A DNA stretch of 32,573 nt from Deltaproteobacteria bacterium (GTDB taxonomy: Bacteria > JAEEML01), in contig JAEEML010000164.1 of assembly GCA_016283195.1 (NCBI GenBank), positions 1-32,573 of the forward strand, written 5' to 3'. The translations under genes were made by a program, and so were the position numbers. This document shows, piece after piece, positions 6,704 through 13,934 of the stretch (its first letter is position 1; every line of letters begins with the position of its first letter). The notes under the pieces were generated by a model, which saw nothing but the letters and a program-made list of their open reading frames with translations, ran no database searches and was not told where the DNA came from.

Positions 6704-7345
6704 ATGAGCAATGTAATGAGTGAAGCCCAAGAATTAATCGAGGCTCGGCTGGCTGAGTTGGAGCCTGGTAGCCCGCGCTATGAAGTTTTGCGTTCGGCCA
6801 GAGATTTTAAGGCCGCCTGGATTGATTTGGGTGAAAAGTTAACCATGGTGCTGGAACAAAAGCTCTATGATGATTGGGGCTATAGCACCTACGAAGAATA
6901 CTGCGAAGAAGAGCTCAGAATTCGTAAAGGCACAGCTTATAAACTTACCAGGAGCTATAGCTTCCTGCGCGATAATGAGCCGCAGATTTTAAGCCAAAAT
7001 ACTATTACCGCTACCGTGCCGCAATACGAAGTTGCCGACCTTTTGCGCCAGGCTCACGAGAGCGATAATATTGATGAAAATACTTATGAAGAGCTAAGGC
7101 AACAGGCTTTTCAGCCCGATACCACCAAAGCCTCCTTTTTGCGCCAGGTGCGCGAGGCCGACCCGGAGACTTTTAAGCCAGCCAAACCGCCGCGCCCCAA
7201 TCAGGAAGCCAGAAAAGCGCTTTCTATGGCCCGCCGCCTGATGGCCGTTATGGAAAGCATCGAAGATCTCAGCGGTTCGGCTATGGATGGCATTAAGGAT
7301 ATCATTGTGGAGCTGGAAGAGAAGCTCTCTGTTAAGAGCAAATAA
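6704..7345 (+). CDS. Unnamed helical protein, possibly DNA-binding
   Basis: 213 residues starting at ATG 6704 with AAAGGAGG at 6691-6698; an upstream ATG at 6677 has no ribosome site. The region ~35-100 (WIDLGEKLTMVLEQKLYDDW, then GYSTYEEYCEEELRIRKGTA and YKLTRSYSFL) has an aromatic-rich helical pattern I associate with conserved hypothetical proteins in myxobacteria-like genomes. The REL-IRKGTAYKLTRSY part could be a helix-turn-helix, and residues ~120-165 are charged helices with a Pro-rich linker (KPAKPPRPNQ) and a final coiled-coil-like helix. No signal peptide or membrane segment, so cytosolic. It is convergent with the kinase gene at 7370. No function is assigned; a regulator is a guess. 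Confidence 0.75.
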   Translation: MSNVMSEAQELIEARLAELEPGSPRYEVLRSARDFKAAWIDLGEKLTMVLEQKLYDDWGYSTYEEYCEEELRIRKGTAYKLTRSYSFLRDNEPQILSQNTITATVPQYEVADLLRQAHESDNIDENTYEELRQQAFQPDTTKASFLRQVREADPETFKPAKPPRPNQEARKALSMARRLMAVMESIEDLSGSAMDGIKDIIVELEEKLSVKSK

Positions 7346-7369
7346 TTTTCTTTTAAAAACCGCTCATAC

Positions 7370-8299
7370 TTATCTGGAAAATATTCTGCTGAAAAAACTC
7401 ACTTTTTCTCCGTTAGCCTGGCGGATGGCCAGGCTCATCTCTCTGGTGCTTTTAAAGCGCTCGGCCGGGTTTTTGGCCATAGCTTTTAAAGCAACCTTCA
7501 TGAGGAGGGGGGAAATTTCTCTTTCTACCGCTGAGAGTTTGAGAGATTTTTCCAGGTGGGCAGCCATAAAACCGGCGGTATTTTCCGCCGTAAAAGGTGT
7601 GCGCCCCAAAAGCATTTCGCTAAAAAGCAGGCCCAGCTGATAAATATCGGTGCGCTCGGTAAGTTTTTGGCCCAAAATCTGCTCCGGTGCCAAAGCTATG
7701 GGGGTGCCGACAATTATGCCGTAAGCTGTGCGCGAACTCTCGGCATCAAGCTCTTTAATGGCGCCAAGGTCTAACAAAATCGGCTGGTCTTTAGCGGCCA
7801 GAATAACATTTTCCGCTTTGATATCGCGATGAATAAGGCGGGCTTTGTGCAAGGTGCCAACGGCGTCTAACAGAGTGAGCATGATAGAACTGGCTACCGG
7901 CGGAGCAAAAGATCCAATACTCGCCAGTTTTTCGGCCAGAGTGGGGCCTTCTATATAGGGCATTACATAATAAGGCTCCGGAGAATTGCCAACCGCGAGC
8001 ACCTCTATGAGTGCCGGATGATGCACCTCGGAAAGAGTTTTTATTTCCAGCCAAAAGCGGCTCAGACCTATTTCACTTTCAGCCCGCTCGCTCTTTAATA
8101 ATTTTACGGCCACTTTGGCGCCGCTTTCTTCGTCGGTAGCCAGATATACTTTGGACATACCGCCTTCGCCGATAAGGGCTCCAAGGCGAAAGCGGCCGCC
8201 TAAAAGCTCATTTTGCGGCGCGGTAAGCGTGGCTCCGCAATAGAGGCAGAAAGGCATATCATCTTCATTGTTTTGCCCGCATGCTTTGCAAGTAAGCAT
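7370..8299 (-). CDS. Zinc-ribbon Ser/Thr protein kinase (catalytically intact)
   Basis: 309 residues. The N-terminal zinc ribbon uses C4, C7, C18 and C21. The Hanks-type kinase domain (~35-295) has all key parts: glycine loop GEGGMSKVYLA (44-54), Lys66 in VAVK, HRDIKAEN (157-164) with catalytic Asp159, DLG (177-179) in place of DFG, and APEQ (204-207). DLG is an accepted variant that keeps the metal-binding Asp. There is no membrane segment, so it is a soluble kinase acting on Ser/Thr in cytosolic targets. Start ATG 8299 follows AAGGA. It lies 14 nt after the pseudokinase-receptor gene on the same strand, so the receptor could control this kinase. Substrates may include the FHA protein's partners at 12417; that is only conjecture. 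Confidence 0.95.
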   Translation of the reverse strand: MLTCKACGQNNEDDMPFCLYCGATLTAPQNELLGGRFRLGALIGEGGMSKVYLATDEESGAKVAVKLLKSERAESEIGLSRFWLEIKTLSEVHHPALIEVLAVGNSPEPYYVMPYIEGPTLAEKLASIGSFAPPVASSIMLTLLDAVGTLHKARLIHRDIKAENVILAAKDQPILLDLGAIKELDAESSRTAYGIIVGTPIALAPEQILGQKLTERTDIYQLGLLFSEMLLGRTPFTAENTAGFMAAHLEKSLKLSAVEREISPLLMKVALKAMAKNPAERFKSTREMSLAIRQANGEKVSFFSRIFSR

Positions 8300-8313
8300 C
8301 GAATATCCTTGTG

Positions 8314-10281
8314 CTATTTTAATTCTGTGAGACCGCCCCAGGTGATTTGGCCGCTTTCATTCAATTTGGATATCCAAATATGCTTTACAGCTTCGTGGCG
8401 ACCGGCGGAAAGCTCCAAGGTAACTTCACCCAGATTTAGGGAGACTCCAAGTTCAAGAGCTTTGGAGAGTGTAGTGCCGCTCACCGGCCCGCTCTCAATT
8501 TTGTTTAGAGCGGCTAAGAAGAGCCTGGTAGCCAGGTAACCTTCAAAGGAGGTGCTATCGGCCTCGCCGCCTTCGCTGTATTTATTTACCGCTGCATTAT
8601 ATTCGCGGGCGATGGGGGAGGCAGTGCGATAATCAGGTACCAACTGGCTGATAGTTATATTGAATTTTTTAACCTTAAATTCTTTTAAAAGTTCGGCCAG
8701 CGCCTCCGTGCCAACAATCGACATGGTAACAAAATGGGGATGAAAGCCGCCATCATCAAGTTGCTGCACGAGATTGGCCAGCGGATCATAGGTGGCAATA
8801 GCTATTATGGTGTCTATTTTGTCGCGTGCAGCCAAAAAAGTGGCCGCAGCGGCGGAAACATCGAGGGAATTAGCAATATAAGAGGCGCGCGGAAGTTGTT
8901 TGGGATCGCTTACGCCCAGGGCTTTTAATGCCTTATTTACGCCGATGAGTCCGCTGGTGCCAAAAGGTCCCTCTTGGTAAAAAACGGCGACCCGCTTGGG
9001 GTCGAGATGCTCATTTTGGGCTAGGTAATTAATGAGCGTTTCGAGTTCATTGCTGTAGCGCGGGCGGTAGGTATAAACCAGCTCCTCCGGCGGCACACGG
9101 TGCAAAAAATCGGCTCCGGAAAGCGGGGCAAAAAAGAGAGATTTGTTGTTTAAAACCATAGCCCTGGTTTGGGCAGTGGCCGCTGTACCGGTAACGCCCA
9201 GTATTACCGGCGGATTATCTTTAAGGAGCTTTTTCACGTTATCTTCGGCTAATTGGGCGTTGTAGCCGTCATCCAAAGCTTTTAGCTTTATTTCATAAGG
9301 CTCATTTTTTTTGTTGTATTCGCCGATAGCCGATAAAATACCTTCGCGGTAGGAAATACCGATTTCCCGGTTTAAGCCGCTTAAAGAGACGCTCATAGCC
9401 ATAGCCAGCGTTTTTTTGGGGCCATTAAACTTTTTCTCTTCATCTTTAGGCATAAGGAAAAAGAAGGCACCGACCAGTACCAGCAAGATAATAACCAGCG
9501 AGCTTATTATGATAGGTGTATTACTACGTGACGGTAGTTCTACCGCGCCGCTGGCAGTACCTAAAGTCCAGGTATCGCGGCGCATACTTAAGGTGGTGCT
9601 GTGTTTGGCAAATTCTTGAAGCAGTTCATCCCAACCTGCCGGCATATTTTCGCCTTTATATAAATCATAAAGATGGTTAAGCCAGTCTTCATCGGCTGTC
9701 GGCGCCAGATTTTTCAGCTCTTCCGGGGATGAGGGAGTGTAATCCGGGCGGCCGGTAGCTATTTTTAGGCCTAACGCCGCCAGCTGGCGGGAAATTTGCT
9801 TGAAGCCTGGGCGGTTATCGGAAGCTTCGCCGAGCACTACCTTGAGCAATTTTTTGTTGTCACTGGTGGAAACAATAAAAAAATAACTTGGTTTAATATC
9901 GCCGAAGATGAGGTCATGCGTAGCCAGAACATTAATCGCCTGAGCCATTTGGTAAAAAATTTGTTCTATTTGCCAACGGGCCAGCGGGGCAGACTCGCTA
10001 AGCCATTCCATGAGGGGCTTGCCTTCAAGAAATTCTAAAACAACTATTAGCTCCAGTCCGTTTTTGGCGACATCAACCACGGCAGCCAAATTGGGGTGTG
10101 ATACTTTCCCGCAGTTTAAAACAGCTTGACAAGCTTTGTCCTGCTCTCTGGCATTGGAAAATTTATGAATAATTATTTCAACTTTACGCCCAAGAGGCTG
10201 CTGCACGCCGAAATAGCGCTTTATATGGTCGTTGGAAAATTTGAGCTCTTTTAATTCGTAACTGCCAAGTAGTAAGTCCAT
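8314..10281 (-). CDS. Transmembrane pseudokinase with LivJ-type ligand-binding domain
   Basis: 655 residues from ATG 10281 (GGAG 6 nt upstream; a longer frame to 10338 is not needed). Residues ~5-235 follow a protein kinase fold but lack catalysis: VEII (34-37) stands where VAIK should give the lysine, FGDIKPSYF (126-134) keeps the loop Asp and Lys but loses the Asn, and LGE (150-152) replaces DFG. One membrane helix is at ~255-278 (TPIIISSLVIILLVLVGAFF). The extracytoplasmic part (~290-655) is a periplasmic-binding-protein type 1 fold like the branched-chain amino-acid receptors LivJ/Peripla_BP_6: SVSLSGLNREIGISYREGIL, VILGVTGTAATA, FFAPLSGA, KRVAVFYQEGPFG. It looks like a one-pass receptor whose ligand, perhaps an amino acid, is sensed outside and signalled through a non-catalytic kinase domain. 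The active kinase gene follows by 14 nt. Confidence 0.92.
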   Translation of the reverse strand: MDLLLGSYELKELKFSNDHIKRYFGVQQPLGRKVEIIIHKFSNAREQDKACQAVLNCGKVSHPNLAAVVDVAKNGLELIVVLEFLEGKPLMEWLSESAPLARWQIEQIFYQMAQAINVLATHDLIFGDIKPSYFFIVSTSDNKKLLKVVLGEASDNRPGFKQISRQLAALGLKIATGRPDYTPSSPEELKNLAPTADEDWLNHLYDLYKGENMPAGWDELLQEFAKHSTTLSMRRDTWTLGTASGAVELPSRSNTPIIISSLVIILLVLVGAFFFLMPKDEEKKFNGPKKTLAMAMSVSLSGLNREIGISYREGILSAIGEYNKKNEPYEIKLKALDDGYNAQLAEDNVKKLLKDNPPVILGVTGTAATAQTRAMVLNNKSLFFAPLSGADFLHRVPPEELVYTYRPRYSNELETLINYLAQNEHLDPKRVAVFYQEGPFGTSGLIGVNKALKALGVSDPKQLPRASYIANSLDVSAAAATFLAARDKIDTIIAIATYDPLANLVQQLDDGGFHPHFVTMSIVGTEALAELLKEFKVKKFNITISQLVPDYRTASPIAREYNAAVNKYSEGGEADSTSFEGYLATRLFLAALNKIESGPVSGTTLSKALELGVSLNLGEVTLELSAGRHEAVKHIWISKLNESGQITWGGLTELK

Positions 10282-10308
10282 GATACTCTCCACAAGTTCC
10301 CGAGGCGC

Positions 10309-10338
10309 ACTATAACAAAAGGCCGATAAATTTGGCAA
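10309..10338 (-). promoter_or_regulatory. Sigma70-like promoter of the receptor/kinase pair
   Basis: On the minus strand, TTGCCA (10338-10333), an 18-bp spacer and TATAGT (10314-10309); each box has five of six consensus bases. Transcription would start near 10302, about 20 nt before the ATG at 10281, which supports that start over the longer frame. Confidence 0.5.
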
Positions 10339-10402
10339 TTGCAGAAGAATGAAGGATAAAAAGGTCCAAGATGCGGAAAGGCGGAATAAATGAGCGCGGA
10401 AA

Positions 10403-11098
10403 TCACATAGTTTTTTGGGCAGCTTTGGCGGCTCTGGCGGCTTTCATGGCTTCCAGTTTGGCTTTAGCGGAAACATCCACGCTGTCTTTGCGCAAAGCGG
10501 CGAGCTGTGAATCGAGGTCGCCGTCTTTGAGCTCTTTGTTAAGCTGAGCTTTGGCTTCCAGATTTTTGATATTTTCGCGCACGCTGTCGAGAGCTTTCAT
10601 ATCGTCATCAACGCTAAGCCCTTCGAGTTGCTCTTGCACCTGAATGCGGGCTTTGGCACTGGCCATTTTGGCCAAATTGCGATCTTTCTCGTCTTTGAGT
10701 TCCTGAATTTTGGCCTGAACTTCCTGGAGAGAAGATTTAGCGGAGTCGGCATCATCGGCAGCCTGTTTTAACTGGGCAGTTAAATCGGCAATTTCAGCTT
10801 CCAATTTTTCCTGCTTTTTAATGAGGATAACGGCCAAATCATCACGACCGGAATCAACGGCTGTTTCCAAATCGCCGTTTACCTGGTCGAGGTTCTTTTG
10901 AGCATCTTTCAGGCGGGCATCGATATCATTGCGCCGGCTGATGATGGACGCTGTGGCGGTTTTTAAAGCATTATATTTTTCCACCATGGAGTTAATACTG
11001 TTTTCGTAGGCGATTTCCGGATGTTCGGCTTCTACGTTTTTAATCCATAAGCTGGTGAATCCGCGCCATAAATTTGCTAGTCTTCCAAAAAATCCCAT
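10403..11098 (-). CDS. pspA: PspA/IM30-family membrane-stress protein
   Basis: 231 residues, nearly all predicted helix and coiled coil. The start MGFFGRLANLWRGFTSLW is an amphipathic membrane-binding helix, and the body has the PspA/IM30 (PF04012) pattern with long heptads (AQKNLDQVNGDLETAV, LIKKQEKLEAEIADLTAQL, LQEVQAKIQELKDEKDRNLA) and a late conserved segment near DDDMKALDSVRENIKNLEAKA. The family binds and remodels the inner face of the cytoplasmic membrane during envelope stress, forming ESCRT-III-like assemblies. AGGAGG lies 5 nt before the ATG. The partners pspBC or pspF are not nearby. It precedes the receptor/kinase pair on the same strand by 121 nt, and that pair has its own promoter. 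Confidence 0.9.
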   Translation of the reverse strand: MGFFGRLANLWRGFTSLWIKNVEAEHPEIAYENSINSMVEKYNALKTATASIISRRNDIDARLKDAQKNLDQVNGDLETAVDSGRDDLAVILIKKQEKLEAEIADLTAQLKQAADDADSAKSSLQEVQAKIQELKDEKDRNLAKMASAKARIQVQEQLEGLSVDDDMKALDSVRENIKNLEAKAQLNKELKDGDLDSQLAALRKDSVDVSAKAKLEAMKAARAAKAAQKTM

Positions 11099-11226
11099 TA
11101 CTGCCTCCTATGCATAACTGCATATTGCAAAAGTCACCCTTAGATACTACTCTTTTTCCATTACTTCAAGAGATAACTAAAAAAATGTTATATTTTCCCT
11201 CCGGGCGCACATCAGGCGAATAAAAA

Positions 11227-11255
11227 ATGACAATGAAGCTCTTCTGTGTTAGACT
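11227..11255 (+). promoter_or_regulatory. Possible promoter of the antiporter gene
   Basis: ATGACA (11227-11232), a 17-bp spacer and TAGACT (11250-11255) in the divergent gap between pspA and the antiporter. The predicted leader is about 53 nt. Confidence 0.3.
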
Positions 11256-11314
11256 CCGGCAGCTCTCTTTCCTAGGCCTACAGGGAATGAAGAGTAAATA
11301 CTAAGGGAGTAATA

Positions 11315-12295
11315 ATGCTGATTTTTATTATAGAACTTATTGCCGGTATGGCGCTGCTTTATTTTGGCGGCGATTGGCTCGTGGACTCTTCCAGCCACCT
11401 GGCGCGGCGTCTTGGAGTTAAGCCTTTGGTTATCGGCCTTACCATTGTGGCTTTCGGCACATCCTGCCCGGAACTTTTGGTCTCCACCATTTCGGCTTTA
11501 AACGGGCAGGACAGCGTGGCGCTCGGCAATGTGGTGGGCAGTAATATTACCAATATTGCTTTGGTGCTGGGGCTCGTGGCTCTTTTAAAGCCGATACCGA
11601 TAGAAAAAACGCTTCTCAAAAAGGAGTACCTCATCACCCTGATTGTAGCTTTTATTCTTTTGGCCTGCTGTCTCGATTTTAATGTCTCCCGCTTAGATGG
11701 CGCGCTGCTCACCCTGGGCGTGATTATTTTTACTTTCTGGGCCATTTGGGATGCTAAAAAGAACAAAGCGCCACTACCTAAAGAGGTAGCCGAACTGGCG
11801 GCCGATACCCCCGAAACTGCCGGCGAGGCTTCCTCTGCCGGCAAAGAACTGGCTAAAGATATCATCTTTTTGCTACTTGGCCTTGGCGCTTTGGTGGGCG
11901 GAGCCAAGCTTTTAGTAATTGGCGCGACAGGCGTAGCCAGAGCTCTCGGTGTTTCGGAACTGGTTATCGGCCTCACGATGGTGGCTCTCGGCACCAGTTT
12001 ACCGGAATTATCCACTTCGGTAATCGGCATACTTAAAGGCGAAGACGAGATTGCCGTAGGCAATATTTTGGGCAGTAACATCTTTAATATCCTGGCTGTT
12101 ATGGGCGTCTCTGCGGCTATCAGGCCGGTTGGTGTAGAAAAGATAGCTTTTTATCGTGATATTCCCATTATGATCGGCATAACCGTTCTTTTGGGCCTCT
12201 TAATGCGTCCGGGGTACAAGCTCTCTCGCTGGCGTGGCGCTCTTTTGCTAACTATTTATGCTGCTTACACCGTTTATATATATCTTCCCGGCTAG
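11315..12295 (+). CDS. Calcium/sodium antiporter (CaCA family, YrbG-like)
   Basis: 326 residues with about ten membrane helices and the two inverted alpha-repeats that define the Ca2+:cation antiporter family: GTSCPELLVSTIS with GNVVGSNITNIALVLGL in the first half, and GTSLPELSTSVIG with GNILGSNIFNILAVMG in the second. The Glu in each PEL and the Asn/Ser/Asp residues of the GN-GSN motifs form the ion site. A hydrophilic loop at ~150-185 separates the halves. It exchanges Na+ (or H+) for Ca2+ across the cytoplasmic membrane. The ATG is preceded by GGGAG at 11305-11309. It stands alone: pspA is divergent and the FHA gene begins 121 nt later. Length and topology are typical for YrbG. Confidence 0.95.
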   Translation: MLIFIIELIAGMALLYFGGDWLVDSSSHLARRLGVKPLVIGLTIVAFGTSCPELLVSTISALNGQDSVALGNVVGSNITNIALVLGLVALLKPIPIEKTLLKKEYLITLIVAFILLACCLDFNVSRLDGALLTLGVIIFTFWAIWDAKKNKAPLPKEVAELAADTPETAGEASSAGKELAKDIIFLLLGLGALVGGAKLLVIGATGVARALGVSELVIGLTMVALGTSLPELSTSVIGILKGEDEIAVGNILGSNIFNILAVMGVSAAIRPVGVEKIAFYRDIPIMIGITVLLGLLMRPGYKLSRWRGALLLTIYAAYTVYIYLPG

Positions 12296-12416
12296 CTAAT
12301 TGAATAGTCTTACCGCTTTTATTAAAATTCTCTCTTGGCCTCGGCGCTTTCCTATGATAGAAGAGAGCCTTGGATTTTTGGTGCTCTTAGCACAGTAGAG
12401 ATAAACGAGGTTTTAC

Positions 12417-12992
12417 ATGAGCGAACTTACCCCCGACAGTGGTCTTCCCCAAGCAGTTCCGCCGTATGTTGACGGCGCCAGGCGTATGAGTAAGGAACAA
12501 TTTTTGCAATATACCCCGCAGCCTTTCCTGCTTTTTCCCCGCTCAACGCTGTGGGATCCGCTATTGCTCCAAGTGCAAGCCAGCGGTGCCGAAGGGGCTA
12601 CCAAAGTAGTTTCTTATGATGTGCAAACGGGCGGGTATTCCTTTATTTGTCCTATAAGAAAGCGCAAACAAAACGAAGATCCCCGCATTTACCTGGGGCG
12701 TGTTAGCAAGTATAACGACTTAGTTATCCCTGTTTCTTCTGTTTCTTCGCGCCATGCTTGCTTTTTGAATCCCAGTGTTTCCATGAGCGGCAAGTGGGCC
12801 ATTATGGACCTCGGTTCTTCTAACGGTACTTGGGTTAACGATGAAGGTATTGCCCCAAACACGGAAACAGCTCTGGAAAGCGGTGTTTCTCTGCGTCTCG
12901 GCGGCAATCTTATTGCCTGGTTCTTTGATGCACCGGATTTTTACCAAGTGCTTATTGATGACCAAAAATTGCAATATTACGTCAGCTACTAA
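12417..12992 (+). CDS. FHA-domain protein
   Basis: 191 residues with a forkhead-associated domain at ~85-170, which binds phosphothreonine peptides. The hallmark residues are present: GR (94-95), SSRH (110-113) and SSNGTWVND (134-142). The N-terminal ~75 residues are not recognised. There is no membrane segment, so it is cytosolic. It is a natural reader of Ser/Thr kinase output, and the intact kinase at 7370-8299 is a possible source of its ligand, although they are not in one operon. ATG 12417 has GAGG at 12407-12410. Only 3 nt separate it from the uracil-DNA glycosylase gene, so the two are translated together. Confidence 0.92.
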   Translation: MSELTPDSGLPQAVPPYVDGARRMSKEQFLQYTPQPFLLFPRSTLWDPLLLQVQASGAEGATKVVSYDVQTGGYSFICPIRKRKQNEDPRIYLGRVSKYNDLVIPVSSVSSRHACFLNPSVSMSGKWAIMDLGSSNGTWVNDEGIAPNTETALESGVSLRLGGNLIAWFFDAPDFYQVLIDDQKLQYYVSY

Positions 12993-12995
12993 TCA

Positions 12996-13934
12996 ATGCC
13001 GCAAAAACCGCCCTTAATCGGTGAAGTTGATAACTATCTGAAGTGGGAGTGGGAAAACGGACTCCGCTATGTTGAATTGCCGGAGTTTGTTCCGCCGGCG
13101 TATCCCGTAAAAATTTCCGAGCCGGCCGAAGCTCATCCTACGCCTAAAATATCGGCTTCCGCATCCGCAGTAGAAAAGAGTGTAGTGCCCCAGGAAACAG
13201 CCGAAAGCCCCATAAAAGCGGCTTTAGGCGGGCTGGCTGATACTCTTCCGCCCAAGGTGGAACGGGCTAAGTTGCCAAAATTAAATCTGCCGCAGCTGGA
13301 CGCTCTTGGCGCGGATACAGTAGGGCCGCTATCTGCCGAAACAGTGGAGGCCAGAGCCAAAGCAATGGCGAAATTGCGCCATGAATGGGCGGCCTGTCGC
13401 CGCTGTGTTTTGGCTGAAAAGAGGCATAACTTTGTCTTTGGCGAAGGCAATTTTGCTCCGCGCCTTCTCTTTATCGGTGAGGGGCCGGGAGAAAACGAGG
13501 ATTTGCAAGGGCGCCCATTTGTCGGCCGCGCCGGCGAGCTTTTAACTAATCTCATAAAAGCCATGGGGCTTAGGCGCGAGGCCGTTTTTATTACCAATAT
13601 TGTCAAATGTCGCCCGCCAAATAATCGCGATCCGGCGCCGGAAGAAGTAGTCGCCTGCAGTGAGCTTTTAAAAAAGCAAATAAGTATTTTAAAACCTGAA
13701 GTAATAGTGGCTCTGGGGAAACCGGCTACCCACATGCTCTTAAATACCACTTTGCCAATCTCAAAACTTAGAGGAACATGGCAAAAATACGAAAATATTC
13801 CTTTAATGCCCACTTTTCATCCGGCTTATCTTTTGCGTAATCCCAAAGACAAGGGGCTTATTTGGGCCGATATGTGTGCGGTGCTGGATAAACTGGCCCT
13901 GCCTGTTCCCGATATTACCCGCAGGAAGCGCTGA
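12996..13934 (+). CDS. Family 4 (iron-sulfur) uracil-DNA glycosylase with N-terminal extension
   Basis: 312 residues. The enzyme removes uracil from DNA to start base-excision repair. The C-terminal ~185 residues carry the family 4 pattern: C134-x2-C137, C205 and C221 (C-x15-C) as 4Fe-4S ligands, GEGPGENED (161-169) as the catalytic motif A, GRPFVGRAGELL, TNIVKCRPPNNRDP, and FHPAYLLRNPK as motif B. The first ~120 residues are extra for this family: a short aromatic segment (LKWEWENGLRYVELPEFVPP) then a Pro/Ala/Ser-rich linker. No Shine-Dalgarno stands out before ATG 12996, and the FHA stop is 3 nt away, so coupling is likely. Its stop overlaps the next start by one base (TGATG). Confidence 0.93.
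   Translation: MPQKPPLIGEVDNYLKWEWENGLRYVELPEFVPPAYPVKISEPAEAHPTPKISASASAVEKSVVPQETAESPIKAALGGLADTLPPKVERAKLPKLNLPQLDALGADTVGPLSAETVEARAKAMAKLRHEWAACRRCVLAEKRHNFVFGEGNFAPRLLFIGEGPGENEDLQGRPFVGRAGELLTNLIKAMGLRREAVFITNIVKCRPPNNRDPAPEEVVACSELLKKQISILKPEVIVALGKPATHMLLNTTLPISKLRGTWQKYENIPLMPTFHPAYLLRNPKDKGLIWADMCAVLDKLALPVPDITRRKR

Noticed and set aside
12353-12358. TATGAT before the FHA gene as a promoter
   Set aside because: The only TTG-type -35 is 12 bp away, too close; the evidence is too thin to call.
13133-13813. 226-codon minus frame over the uracil-DNA glycosylase gene
   Set aside because: It is the shadow of a strongly recognised gene and has no independent features.
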